From: Planctomycetota bacterium
GTDB lineage: Bacteria > Planctomycetota > Phycisphaerae > Phycisphaerales > Phycisphaeraceae
NCBI GenBank assembly: GCA_024279865.1
Contig: JAJRRC010000063.1
Coordinates: forward strand, 1 to 64,000
Length of the DNA: 64,000 nucleotides
Direction of reading: 5' to 3'
Part shown: positions 42,779-51,906 of the stretch, in pieces
How positions within the stretch are numbered: position 1 is the first letter of the stretch
How the letters are laid out: every line of letters begins with the position of its first letter
Position numbers and translations under genes: made by a program
The notes under the pieces: model-generated
The model's database searches: none
The model's input: only the letters and a program-made list of their open reading frames with translations
What the model was told of the DNA's origin: nothing

Positions 42779-43954
42779 TTAATTTCCCAGGATTTGATCT
42801 AACTCGTCGCCAATGCCCGGACCACCAATGGCTTTAATGCGTCCCTGAGCATCAATTACAGCAACGCGAGGCAAGGTGGCGATGCCCAGCAATTGGGTCA
42901 AGCTGAATTGGCCTTCTTCCTGGCGATAGACCGGCCAAGCAATGGCTGGCAAGGACAAGCCCGATTGCCTGGCATGACTGAGATCAACAAGCAAAACCTC
43001 TGCTCCCCCCCGGGAAATCCCCCCGCCCCCCCCCCCGGAAGCTTTAGAGAGTGCCCCGGTTTTCCCACCTCCCCCGGTCCCCCCGGTTCTCCCAGCCGTT
43101 TCCCATGTCCGCAGTTGCTGCCAAAGATCGTGGTGGGTCGGGCCTTTGGATTGGCTGCCAATGCGTTCGCCAGGCCAAAAGTAAATGACCACGGGGTGCC
43201 CACGTTTTTCTCGACTGTCCCAGGTCTGACCATCAGCCAAGACTAATTTCACGTTGAAAGTTCTGCCTAGCAATTGACAATAATTAAAGTCTTTCAATGC
43301 TGCGTTTTGAGGATCACGCTTGCGCATCTGACCCACGAGCTTACAAACTTTTTGGCTCATCCCCCGTTGATCCCATAGCGACAACAAAGAGAGTCTCACC
43401 TGATCCACCAAACGCATCGCCACCGGGTCAAACGGCTCGCCATAGCGGGTTTGCTCTTGAATAAACCGTTCGAGGCGATCAATGCTGGCACGCTGGCCTG
43501 CATGGAGATCCTTAGAAAGACGGCGAATCTCGGCCATGTCGGTTAACAAATGCCAATACGCGCCGGTGCTTTGACTGGCCTGATCGCTGTTTTGTCGGAG
43601 CATCCACGCTTCGGTGCGAATGATGCTGATCCATTTGGCCATCTCTCGCAGTCGGCCATGAACCCGGGCATCGACCGCCAAAGCATGGCAAGCCTCCATG
43701 CGAATGCCTGAAGCGCGAAGTGATCGGGTGGTATGAGCCTGTAGCGTGTCCCCCGAGGATAGCTGCGTCTGTAATTGATTCAGTTGCTCGCGGGCTTGGG
43801 GAGCATTGATGGTTTGAAGGGATTGCTCTGCTTGCTCTACCTGCTGACGCAAGTGATCTAGCGAGCTGGGTTTGGCCCACAACACACTGGCCCAATGGCA
43901 GCAAAGGAGTAACGCAAACACGGTCATACATCGTCGGCACAATACCATCGGCAT
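42779..43954 (-). CDS. Secreted protein with a degenerate thioredoxin-like C-terminal domain
   Basis: About 391 residues from the ATG at 43954 (signal peptide with CRRCMTVFALLLCCHWASVL; the frame extends further up into the next gene). Residues 30-240 are helical and Gln/Leu rich. The C-terminal 150 residues look like a TlpA/AhpC-type fold (PVVIYFWPGERI..., then LPAIAWPVYRQEE and TLPRVAVIDAQGRI), but the CxxC is missing (WPGERI instead). A Gly/Ser-rich stretch of about 28 residues, coded by C-tracts with CCCCCGGAAG, interrupts this domain. The role is probably structural or binding, not disulfide exchange. Confidence 0.65.
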   Translation of the reverse strand: MPMVLCRRCMTVFALLLCCHWASVLWAKPSSLDHLRQQVEQAEQSLQTINAPQAREQLNQLQTQLSSGDTLQAHTTRSLRASGIRMEACHALAVDARVHGRLREMAKWISIIRTEAWMLRQNSDQASQSTGAYWHLLTDMAEIRRLSKDLHAGQRASIDRLERFIQEQTRYGEPFDPVAMRLVDQVRLSLLSLWDQRGMSQKVCKLVGQMRKRDPQNAALKDFNYCQLLGRTFNVKLVLADGQTWDSREKRGHPVVIYFWPGERIGSQSKGPTHHDLWQQLRTWETAGRTGGTGGGGKTGALSKASGGGGGGISRGGAEVLLVDLSHARQSGLSLPAIAWPVYRQEEGQFSLTQLLGIATLPRVAVIDAQGRIKAIGGPGIGDELDQILGN

Positions 43955-43995
43955 TATTCTACCATCTGTTTTGGTTTCTTTGGGCAACAACGCTT

Positions 43996-44829
43996 TTATC
44001 CAAACGCCTGCAAACACCGAACCGAATCAGCCAATAACACCGAACTCCAATCCGCCAACCCATAGGCCTGACAATCATGGATCTGCTGTTCACCAAAACT
44101 TCGGGTTTTTTGCGACCATAAAAAGCCAAACAAACCCCAAGGCTCACTGGTGTAATGGTCCGGCTGGGTGTGATACAAATGGTACAAAGCAATCTCCTCC
44201 ACACGAACCGACCATGCTGCGTTCTTGCGAAGCAACGCGGCATTGGCCAACGCGTGAAGCCCGACCAATTCACGATAGGTCCAAGCATCAATGGATTCAT
44301 CTTTTGCCTGTTTGATAAGAGCCCCTTCGTCTGCGGGACTGCTCACTATTTGGTGAATCACGCAGTCGGCCACTTCAATATCCGCGTCACGCTGTTGAAG
44401 TACCGCAGCCTCACCCAAGCACAAGGCCTGCCAAAGGACCACTTCTGTTTGATCTTGTGGCGGCGGCTCTTGGACAAAGTCGTCTACCTCCCGGAGCTGA
44501 TTGACGATTCCCATTAACTGTTCTTCGCAGATTGACCAGATCGCAGGAGGCAACGTTTCAAAATGGGTCGCAAACGCAGCAAGGTACACATGTCCTCGGA
44601 ACCATTGGAACTGTTTTTGAAAGCTCCCAGGCACGTTCGACAAAGAAGTGATCTCTTGTCCCAACGCCAATTGTTTCATTCCTTGGGCAAGGTCCTCGTA
44701 CGCAGTGGGGTCATCGTGAACCATCAGTTTTGCGACCTTTAAAAAGTCTGCCGGGACCCCCGAAGACGACTCTTTAAAAACCAGCGGGCTGACAAGCTGG
44801 GCATAATCGTTAAAATCTCTATTCTTCAT
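43996..44829 (-). CDS. Protein of unknown function, helical
   Basis: 277 residues from the ATG at 44829 (MKNRDFNDYAQLV). A longer frame exists, but an ideal TATAAT lies six bases before this ATG. The product is mostly helical, rich in Gln/Glu/Leu/Ala, with WRELVGLHALA-like segments and no signal peptide or recognisable catalytic motif. It lies 41 bases ahead of the thioredoxin-like gene on the same strand. No family recognised. Confidence 0.6.
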   Translation of the reverse strand: MKNRDFNDYAQLVSPLVFKESSSGVPADFLKVAKLMVHDDPTAYEDLAQGMKQLALGQEITSLSNVPGSFQKQFQWFRGHVYLAAFATHFETLPPAIWSICEEQLMGIVNQLREVDDFVQEPPPQDQTEVVLWQALCLGEAAVLQQRDADIEVADCVIHQIVSSPADEGALIKQAKDESIDAWTYRELVGLHALANAALLRKNAAWSVRVEEIALYHLYHTQPDHYTSEPWGLFGFLWSQKTRSFGEQQIHDCQAYGLADWSSVLLADSVRCLQAFG

Positions 44830-44835
44830 AAGACT

Positions 44836-44841
44836 ATTATA
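44836..44841 (-). promoter_or_regulatory. -10 box for a possibly leaderless transcript
   Basis: Minus strand reads TATAAT-AGTCTT-ATG. Transcription normally starts about seven bases after the -10 box, which would be at or next to the A of the ATG at 44829, so the mRNA could lack a leader. The -35 region was not identified. Confidence 0.4.
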
Positions 44842-44862
44842 TTCTTCAAGAAAGCTCTCGCC

Positions 44863-45207
44863 ATGGCCAAGTGGACCCAAGTTACCACAGAACAGCAACT
44901 CACAGAGAATTCCACGCAATCGGTCATCGCCAAGGGGCAGCCTTTGGTTCTCTGTAAATCAGGTGATCAGATTTATGCGTTTGACAATGCGTGCCCTCAC
45001 GCGGGCTTGCCGTTGGGCGATGGCGCTTTTTGTGGCGAAACAATTATCTGTCCTTTTCACGGCTACACCTATGACGTTAAGACAGGCAAAAATACCGATT
45101 TCCCGGATGATGCAGCAGTGCAAACCTATCCGACACGTTGCGTAGACGGCCAAGTCCAAGTGGACATGCAAGCACCCATCGCCCTGCCTGACAGTCAAAA
45201 CAGTTGA
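44863..45207 (+). CDS. Small Rieske [2Fe-2S] protein (NirD/ferredoxin-like)
   Basis: 114 residues. Cluster ligands: C-P-H (CPHAGLPLGDG) and C-P-F-H (IICPFHGYTYDVKTG), the arrangement of Rieske-type ferredoxins and NirD-like proteins. No signal or membrane segment, so it is cytosolic. Such proteins donate electrons to dioxygenases or reductases, or act as the small subunit of nitrite reductase; neither partner is here. It is followed by the M20 peptidase after 47 bases. Confidence 0.88.
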   Translation: MAKWTQVTTEQQLTENSTQSVIAKGQPLVLCKSGDQIYAFDNACPHAGLPLGDGAFCGETIICPFHGYTYDVKTGKNTDFPDDAAVQTYPTRCVDGQVQVDMQAPIALPDSQNS

Positions 45208-45254
45208 GTTTTTGAATCGTAGCCAAACATTTTACCACCGTGGGACTTTTATCC

Positions 45255-46664
45255 ATGCTCAAACCTGTTTTACAACACCTTCAGACCCAAGCCGACGCAA
45301 GCGTTCAACGGCTATGCGATTTTTTACGCATCCCAAGCGTCAGCACCGACTCAGCCTATGCAGAACATGTGCAAGAAGCAGCCCAATGGGTCCGCGAACG
45401 GTTAACCCAAGCAGGTCTGCAAACCTCCTTGCAAGCAAGTACCACCCATCCCATCGTCATGGCGCACAATGCAGACGACCCAGACCTTCTGCCCAATGCC
45501 CCGCATATCCTGCTTTACGGCCACTATGATGTCCAACCCCCTGACCCTCTCGAACTATGGGAAACCCCGCCGTTTGAACCCACCATCCGCAGCGATGCTA
45601 TCTACGCACGCGGAGCCAGTGACGACAAAGGACAAGTCTGCTGCATGCTCGAAGCACTCGCAGCATGGAAACAAGTTCATGGCCACATCCCCATCCGCGT
45701 CACCGTCCTCATCGAAGGCGAAGAAGAATGCGGCAGCGGTGCCCTGCACCAATTTGTCCATGAACATCAAGAAGATCTCAAAGCAGATGTCGTCATCATC
45801 AGCGATACCACCATGTGGGACAAAAATACCATCGGCATTACCTACGGCCTACGTGGTTTGCTCTACTATGACCTCAAGCTTCACGGCCCAAGCCGCGACC
45901 TGCACAGTGGAATGTATGGCGGCGTGCTGGCCAACCCTTGCAATGAATTAACGGCCGTCCTAGGCAAACTCTTTGATGACCAACACCGTATCACCATCCC
46001 CGGTTTTTATGAGGATGTCCTGGACCTCACCGATGCTGAACGCGAGCAATGGGAAGAACTTAATTTTGATGCCAAGGAACATTGCCTCAAACCCGTGGGC
46101 GTGGAACAACCCCACGGAGAAGCCGGCTTCACCACACTCCAACGCAAGTGGGCCCGCCCCGCTTGTGACATCAACGGCCTCTACGGCGGCTATGGCGGAA
46201 AAGGCGCTAAAACCGTCATCCCCAGCTTCGCAGGCGCCAAAGTCAGCTTTCGACTCGCAGCCAACCAAAACCCCAAAACCATTGCCAAAGCCTTTGAAGA
46301 TTGGCTCGATTCACACGATGTTCACGGCTGCCGCTGGGAACGAACCCATCTGGGTGATGCCACGCCCGTGGTGGTTTCGCAAGACTCTCCTTTTATGACC
46401 GCTGCTTCTAAAGCCATTGAAGATGCCAGCGGAAAATTGCCTGTGCTGGTGCGTGAAGGCGCGACGATCCCCGTCGTCGGTCAGTTCAAGCAAGACCTGG
46501 GGATTGATAGTTTGCTCATCGGGTTTGGGCTCGTGGATGATTCGATTCATTCACCCAATGAGAAGTTTGATTTGAAGTGTTTTCATCTGGGTTGCCGCAC
46601 GCATGCCGCGTTGATCGCGCAGCTAGCGGAGATGGCTCAACCCAGTGCGGTTTCATCTGAGTAA
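45255..46664 (+). CDS. M20-family metallopeptidase (dipeptidase)
   Basis: 469 residues from the ATG at 45255 (a GTG at 45240 adds five). The di-zinc site is visible: H90 and D92 in YGHYDVQPP, D123/D124 in ASDDKGQ and the catalytic Glu in LIEGEEECGS (154-160). The dimerisation domain lies between about 190 and 340, including GPSRDLHSGMYGG and GGYGGKGAKTVIPS, and resembles carnosinase-like dipeptidases. It cuts dipeptides or related amides in the cytosol. It may form an operon with the Rieske gene. Confidence 0.92.
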   Translation: MLKPVLQHLQTQADASVQRLCDFLRIPSVSTDSAYAEHVQEAAQWVRERLTQAGLQTSLQASTTHPIVMAHNADDPDLLPNAPHILLYGHYDVQPPDPLELWETPPFEPTIRSDAIYARGASDDKGQVCCMLEALAAWKQVHGHIPIRVTVLIEGEEECGSGALHQFVHEHQEDLKADVVIISDTTMWDKNTIGITYGLRGLLYYDLKLHGPSRDLHSGMYGGVLANPCNELTAVLGKLFDDQHRITIPGFYEDVLDLTDAEREQWEELNFDAKEHCLKPVGVEQPHGEAGFTTLQRKWARPACDINGLYGGYGGKGAKTVIPSFAGAKVSFRLAANQNPKTIAKAFEDWLDSHDVHGCRWERTHLGDATPVVVSQDSPFMTAASKAIEDASGKLPVLVREGATIPVVGQFKQDLGIDSLLIGFGLVDDSIHSPNEKFDLKCFHLGCRTHAALIAQLAEMAQPSAVSSE

Positions 46665-46733
46665 AAAAAACACGTAAAACTAGCCGCACGCACACTGCGC
46701 CTCCGGGGGCGCGTCGCGTGAATAACACTAGCT

Positions 46734-47822
46734 CTAAGTATTAAACAAGAAGTTACACACATCACCATCTTGCATGACATACTCTTTGCCTTCGGTGCGT
46801 AATTTTCCAGCTGACCGGATAGCAACTTCGGTTTTGTGTTCTTGCAGATCGCTGATGGAATAAACTTCTGCACGAATGAACCCCCGTTCGAAATCGGTAT
46901 GAATCACGCCCGCAGCCTGTGGGCCAGTCGCGCCGATGGGAATGGTCCAGGCACGCACTTCTTTGGGACCCGCGGTGAAATAACTTTGCAAGCCCAACAA
47001 TCTGTAGGCTGCATGTGCCAATGAATTCAACGCAGGCTCGGTCAAGTCCATGCTTTGCAGCAATTCGAGTTGGTCTTCATGATCCAGCTCGGCCAATTCT
47101 GATTCGAGCTTGGCACAAACGGGAACCACTTCGCCGCCTTCAGCCTTGGCTCGATCACGCACTTGTTGGACCAAAGGTCCTTCACCATGAACATTATCTT
47201 CATCCACATTGGCAATGTACAGCACCTGCTTGGCGGTAATAAAGCCATAGCTTTTGACCATTTTGGCTTCTTCGGGAGACAAATCCATGCCTCGGATGGG
47301 TTGCCCTTCACCAAGCCATACAATGATTCGAGCGAGCAGTTCAGCGAGTACCTTGGCTTCTTTGTCACCGGAGCGGGCGGTTCGTTGGGCTTTGGTCACG
47401 CCACTTTCAGCCGAGGCCAAGTCTGCAAAGATCAGTTCCGTGTCAATGGTTTCAATATCTCGAATCGGGTCCACATTGCCATCGACGTGTGAAATATCAC
47501 TATCTTCAAAGCAGCGGACCACGTGCATGAGGGCATCGACGTTACGGATATGGGAGAGGAATTTGTTGCCTAGCCCTTCACCCTGACTCGCGCCTTTGAC
47601 CAAACCGGCAATGTCCACCATACGAAGAACAGCAGGGATCACTTTTTCGGTATTGATAAATTCTTGAATGACTTCGAGCCTTGCATCAGGCACCGCCACC
47701 ACGCCCACATTGGGTTCAATCGTGCAAAACGGGTAATTTTCACTGGGAATCCCTGCGGCGGTCAAGGCATTGAACAGCGTACTTTTTCCGACATTGGGCA
47801 ATCCAACGATGCCTGCTTCCAT
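46734..47822 (-). CDS. ychF: Redox-regulated ATPase YchF
   Basis: An Obg-family NTPase that prefers ATP and is linked to ribosomes and stress responses. From the ATG at 47822 it has 362 residues: P-loop GLPNVGKST (7-15), [30 protein letters not shown], and the C-terminal TGS-like region [26 protein letters not shown] in separate blocks. The frame extends 23 codons further up, without homology. Divergent to gyrA, with 227 bases between. Confidence 0.96.
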   Translation of the reverse strand: MEAGIVGLPNVGKSTLFNALTAAGIPSENYPFCTIEPNVGVVAVPDARLEVIQEFINTEKVIPAVLRMVDIAGLVKGASQGEGLGNKFLSHIRNVDALMHVVRCFEDSDISHVDGNVDPIRDIETIDTELIFADLASAESGVTKAQRTARSGDKEAKVLAELLARIIVWLGEGQPIRGMDLSPEEAKMVKSYGFITAKQVLYIANVDEDNVHGEGPLVQQVRDRAKAEGGEVVPVCAKLESELAELDHEDQLELLQSMDLTEPALNSLAHAAYRLLGLQSYFTAGPKEVRAWTIPIGATGPQAAGVIHTDFERGFIRAEVYSISDLQEHKTEVAIRSAGKLRTEGKEYVMQDGDVCNFLFNT

Positions 47823-48049
47823 GGTCGTATCACTTTCTATTGAGCAATTGAACGCAGCAGTGTAATGGATCGGCGCAAAAGAGGAAATCACAGAAGTTCC
47901 AAAGACCCCAGTCAGCCATCGCGCTAAGCGGACTGCCAGGGCTCTCTAAGACCCCCAATGCTGTGAGGCGTTCGCCAAAGGAGGCGATTGGGGGTAAAAT
48001 AGATGTTTTGCCACATGTATAGCCTGATGCCGAAAGGTTGCCCTCTTCG

Positions 48050-50773
48050 ATGAGCGATAATTCCAAAACACCCCCGGAAAACACCCCGGAAAACACTGCT
48101 GAAGAAGCCACGGACCGACCTGCTGTGGGTCGCATTATTGATCAACCCATTGACCGTGAGTTGGCCGAGAGCTATCTCACCTATGCGATGAGCACCATTG
48201 TCGACCGGGCTTTGCCTGATGTGCGCGATGGTTTAAAGCCTTCTCAACGCCGCATTCTTGTGGCCATGAATGACATGAGTCTCACTCCTGGCCGCAAGCA
48301 CTCTAAGTGTGCCGGTATCGTCGGTGAGACGATGAAAAAGTATCACCCCCATGGTGATAGCGTGATTTATCCAACCTTGGTCCACATGGCTCAAGATTGG
48401 AAGATGAATGCTCTGCTTGTGGACAAGCAGGGGAACTTTGGTTCGATTGACCCCGATCCACCGGCTGCCATGCGTTACACCGAAGCCCGGATGCACCAGC
48501 ATGCCATGGAAATGCTTGAAGACCTCAAGCTCGACACGGTCGATTGGCAATCCAACTTCGACGAAACCACCCTTGAGCCCAAGGTTTTGCCTGGCAAATT
48601 GCCCAACCTTTTGGTCAATGGTTCAACCGGTATTGCCGTGGGCATGGCCTGCTCGATGCCGCCTCACAACCTTGGTGAAATTTGCGACGCCATTTTGGCG
48701 ATGTTGGACAACCCTGATTTAACGTTGGTGGATTTGCTTCAGATTATCCCGGGGCCTGACTTCCCCACCGGCGGCATCATCTGTGGCAAAAGTGGTTCAG
48801 CCCAAGCCTACAGCACCGGCCGCGGCCGCATCGTCGTGCGAGGCAAGGTTTCTCACGAGCAGACCAAGGCCGGCCGCAACAAAATCGTCATTACCGAAAT
48901 CCCCTTCCACGTTGCCAAAAACGACAGCATCATCGCCAAAATTGTCGATTCTCGGAAAAACGACCGACTCACCGATATTGCCAATATCACCGATGAATCG
49001 TCCAACCGCGTGGGCATGCGGGTCGTCATCGACCTCAAAAAGGGTGCAGATCCCAACGTCGTCGAAAATCAGCTCTACCAACAGACCCCGCTGCAATCGA
49101 CCTTCAGCATTATCAATATCTCGTTGGTCAAGGGACAGCCCCGTACGCTGACGCTCAAGGAACTGCTTCAGTACTACATTGAGCATCGCTACGAAGTCAT
49201 CCGCCGACGCACAGCCTTCAAACTTCGCAAGGCCAAGCATGAAGCCCATCGCATCGAAGGACTCATCTATGCGGTCTGCGATATCGACGAAATCATCGCA
49301 CTGATCCGTTCCTCCCGCACCCGTGATGAAGCCATTGACAAATTAATGGTTCGTGGATTCCAAATTCCCACCGATCATCCCTATGCACCGAAAATCCCAC
49401 AGCGATTGCTCGATGCCTCCAATGAAAAGCCCATCAAGCTTTCACGCATTCAAGCGGAAGCCATCGGCCGTCTGCAACTGATCCAATTGGTCGGTCTGGA
49501 AATCGAAAAGCTCGTTCGCAACTATGCTGAACTCATTATTGAAATCGAAGACTACGAAGATATTCTCGCCAACCGCGAGCGGATTCGACAGATCATCCAA
49601 GATGATACCGAAGAACTCAAAACCAAATACGCCAGACCTCGCCGAAGCATCTTCTCAGATGAAGAAGTCGGCAACTTTGACTTGGGCGCACTGACCCCTG
49701 AACAACAGGTGGCTGTCACCATCACCCACATGGGCTACGTCAAACGTCTCCCCGTCGAGGAATATCGCACGCAAGGTCGCGGCGGCAAGGGTGTCATCGG
49801 TGCCAACATGCACACCGAAGATTTTACCAAACAGGTTTTTGTCTCCTCCACGCATGATGATTTGCTCTGCTTCACCAACACCGGCCGCGTCTTTAAGATC
49901 AAGGTCTATGCCATTCCAGAATCTAGCCGCACCAGTCGCGGACGGGCCGTGGTGAACTTGTTGAACCTCAAAGAGGGCGAACGCATCTGCAAATTTATGC
50001 CGATTGAAGACTTTGATAATCACCAAACCTGTCTGGTCTTTGCAACGAGACTCGGACGCGTCAAGCGAACATCACTCGCTGAATACCGCAATGTCAATAG
50101 CGCAGGCATCATTGCCATCAACCTTCGAGAAGGCGACGAACTCATCAACGTCACCCACACCAACGGCAACGACCATATCCTGCTCGGCACGTCCAAAGGC
50201 ATGTCCATCCGATTCAATGAAAACGATGCACGCATGATGGGACGCAATGCCTCAGGCGTGAAAGGTATTTCCCTCGCAGCAGATGATTATGTGGTCGATA
50301 TGGTCGACTGCACCCAAGAAGACCAAAACGAACTGCTCACCATCACCGAAAACGGCTACGGCAAACGTACCGCTCTCCATGAATATCTCGTCCATTCCGA
50401 AGACGGTTCAGTCCGCACGCAAGGTCGAGGCGGTAAAGGTCGACGAGACATCGCCACCACCAAGCGCAACGGCCGCGTGGTCGCGACCCTTTCCGTGCTG
50501 GACACCGATGACCTGGTCCTTATCAGCGTCGGCGGCATGATCGTGCGAATCGAAGCCAATAGCATCCGCCAAACCGGACGAGGCACCCAAGGCGTACGCG
50601 TCATCAACCTCAAAGGGGAAGACCAAGTCGCCAGCATCGCCCGGATCGCAGAATCTGACAGCCCCGAATCAGAGGAAGCTTCAGGCACCCCCGGCACCCC
50701 CGGTACCCCCGATGCCCCGGACACCCCCGAGACTACAGAGCAGGTCACGTCTTCGGAGACAAGATCCGATTAA
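48050..50773 (+). CDS. gyrA: DNA gyrase subunit A
   Basis: Cuts and rejoins the gate segment during negative supercoiling. 907 residues from the ATG at 48050. Catalytic Y143 is in PAAMRYTEARM; the quinolone region reads KYHPHGDSVIYPTL with S104 (E. coli S83) and P108 in place of D87. The C-terminal beta-pinwheel has blades with QGRGGKG twice (about 581 and 795), where the GyrA-box is normally QRRGGKG. The tail (GTPGTPGTPDAPDTPETTEQ) is Pro/Thr/acid rich and coded by ACCCCCGG units; the N-terminus has a similar short run. No gyrB in the window. A ParC-like function cannot be fully excluded. Confidence 0.92.
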   Translation: MSDNSKTPPENTPENTAEEATDRPAVGRIIDQPIDRELAESYLTYAMSTIVDRALPDVRDGLKPSQRRILVAMNDMSLTPGRKHSKCAGIVGETMKKYHPHGDSVIYPTLVHMAQDWKMNALLVDKQGNFGSIDPDPPAAMRYTEARMHQHAMEMLEDLKLDTVDWQSNFDETTLEPKVLPGKLPNLLVNGSTGIAVGMACSMPPHNLGEICDAILAMLDNPDLTLVDLLQIIPGPDFPTGGIICGKSGSAQAYSTGRGRIVVRGKVSHEQTKAGRNKIVITEIPFHVAKNDSIIAKIVDSRKNDRLTDIANITDESSNRVGMRVVIDLKKGADPNVVENQLYQQTPLQSTFSIINISLVKGQPRTLTLKELLQYYIEHRYEVIRRRTAFKLRKAKHEAHRIEGLIYAVCDIDEIIALIRSSRTRDEAIDKLMVRGFQIPTDHPYAPKIPQRLLDASNEKPIKLSRIQAEAIGRLQLIQLVGLEIEKLVRNYAELIIEIEDYEDILANRERIRQIIQDDTEELKTKYARPRRSIFSDEEVGNFDLGALTPEQQVAVTITHMGYVKRLPVEEYRTQGRGGKGVIGANMHTEDFTKQVFVSSTHDDLLCFTNTGRVFKIKVYAIPESSRTSRGRAVVNLLNLKEGERICKFMPIEDFDNHQTCLVFATRLGRVKRTSLAEYRNVNSAGIIAINLREGDELINVTHTNGNDHILLGTSKGMSIRFNENDARMMGRNASGVKGISLAADDYVVDMVDCTQEDQNELLTITENGYGKRTALHEYLVHSEDGSVRTQGRGGKGRRDIATTKRNGRVVATLSVLDTDDLVLISVGGMIVRIEANSIRQTGRGTQGVRVINLKGEDQVASIARIAESDSPESEEASGTPGTPGTPDAPDTPETTEQVTSSETRSD

Positions 50774-50782
50774 TGCCCTTGT

Positions 50783-51136
50783 ATGAAAGCGCCCTTTATG
50801 CCCATTGAACAATGGTCTGCTGATATTTGGATTAATCGTGTTCCGGAAAAACCGGGCATGTCTGAGGATCTTGACACGCTCCTCTATGCCATGAAAGAAG
50901 CTTCGACAACCCCGCATTTGGTGGTCGATTTGTCCAATGTGCCTCACGTCACCAGTTCCAATTTATCTCAAATGCTACGTTTGCGTAAATTGGCGATTGA
51001 TAAAGATGTAAAAATGCGAATCGTCGGACCAAGAGATTCTGTCTGGGCGATTTTTCTCACCACAGGCTTGGACAAAGTCTTTGAATTTTCTCCAGACATC
51101 AGTGTGGCCCTAGCCGATCTGCAAATTAACACATAA
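50783..51136 (+). CDS. STAS-domain protein (anti-sigma factor antagonist-like)
   Basis: 117 residues of the STAS fold: LVVDLSNVPHVTSSNLSQML at about 46-65, with a Ser pair where SpoIIAA-like proteins are phosphorylated, then KMRIVGPRDSVWAIF and GLDKVFEFSPD. Would switch partners with an anti-sigma kinase, but none is nearby. It starts nine bases behind gyrA, so it may share its transcript. An in-frame ATG at 50798 is an alternative start. Confidence 0.82.
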   Translation: MKAPFMPIEQWSADIWINRVPEKPGMSEDLDTLLYAMKEASTTPHLVVDLSNVPHVTSSNLSQMLRLRKLAIDKDVKMRIVGPRDSVWAIFLTTGLDKVFEFSPDISVALADLQINT

Positions 51137-51212
51137 CTCAGCAAAGTTGCAACCTGCGGGGCGAGTCAAGAGTAACAACTGTTAACCTAACCTTTTTTTG
51201 GAGCTACAAAAC

Positions 51213-51860
51213 ATGACTCATTCTTTCCGACTAATGACCTTGATTGCCTGTATGGGCTTTTTCTTTGGAACTCCCCTCGTCTCACATGCCGCAGATGCCA
51301 AAGTAGCCACGAAAACTCAACCCAACATCAAAGTAGACAAAAAAGACTGTGACAAAAGTGACAAAGATTGCGATAAGGTCAAAAAAGACTGCGATAAAAG
51401 TGGCAAAAACATCGATAAGGCCAAAAAAGCATGTGCCAAAGATTGCGCCAAGCCTTGCTGCAAAGCAGACAAAAAAGACTGTGACAAAAGTGACAAAGAT
51501 TGCGACAAAAGTGGCAAAAATATCGATAAGGCCAAAAAAGCACGTGACAAAGATTGCGACAAGGCCAAAAAAGATTGCGATAAAAGCGACAAAAACATCG
51601 ATAAGGCCAAAAAAGCATGTGCCAAAGATTGCACCAAGCCTTGCTGCAAAGCAGACAAAAAAGACTGTGACAAAAGTGACAAAGACTGCGACAAGGCCAA
51701 AAAAGACTGCGACAAAAGTGGCAAAAATATCGATAAGGCCAAAAAAGTATATGCCAAAGATTGCGACAAGCCTTGCTGCAAAGCGGTCAAAAAAGATTGT
51801 GACAAAAGTGACAAAGACTGTGATAAGCCTTGCGGTAAAAACGGCAAGAAAAAGAGCTGA
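51213..51860 (+). CDS. Secreted Cys/Lys/Asp-rich repeat protein
   Basis: 215 residues with a signal peptide (SFRLMTLIACMGFFFG, cleaved near SHAAD). The mature protein is almost only Lys, Asp, Cys, Ser, Ala and Asn in a 44-residue unit beginning KKDCDKSDKDCDK and ending AKDCAKPCCKAD, present about 3.4 times (43-86, 87-148 with an 18-residue insertion, 149-192, 193-208). About 24 Cys are regularly spaced. No family recognised. Cys pairs spaced six or seven apart and CC dipeptides suggest metal binding or an oxidised cross-linked fibre. GGAG lies nine bases before the ATG. The next gene shares its signal peptide and Cys motif. Confidence 0.8.
   Translation: MTHSFRLMTLIACMGFFFGTPLVSHAADAKVATKTQPNIKVDKKDCDKSDKDCDKVKKDCDKSGKNIDKAKKACAKDCAKPCCKADKKDCDKSDKDCDKSGKNIDKAKKARDKDCDKAKKDCDKSDKNIDKAKKACAKDCTKPCCKADKKDCDKSDKDCDKAKKDCDKSGKNIDKAKKVYAKDCDKPCCKAVKKDCDKSDKDCDKPCGKNGKKKS
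51339..51836 (+). repeat. Intragenic tandem repeats coding the 44-residue unit
   Basis: Units at 51339-51470, 51471-51656 (longer by 54 bases), 51657-51788 and a partial one at 51789-51836. Nucleotide identity between units is very high, including synonymous sites, so they arose by recent duplication or gene conversion. Long open frames on the other strand are a by-product of this biased sequence. Confidence 0.85.
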
Positions 51861-51906
51861 TCTGACCCCACACCGCAATAGTTAATCCCATACCTGGAGT
51901 TGAAAA

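Noticed and set aside
42779-43954. Active thiol-disulfide oxidoreductase (TlpA/ResA)
   Set aside because: The C-terminal fold is thioredoxin-like, but the CxxC motif is absent (WPGERI).
51339-51836. Regular repeats as a CRISPR array
   Set aside because: The repeats are in-frame, adjacent, coding and without unique spacers; no cas gene is near.
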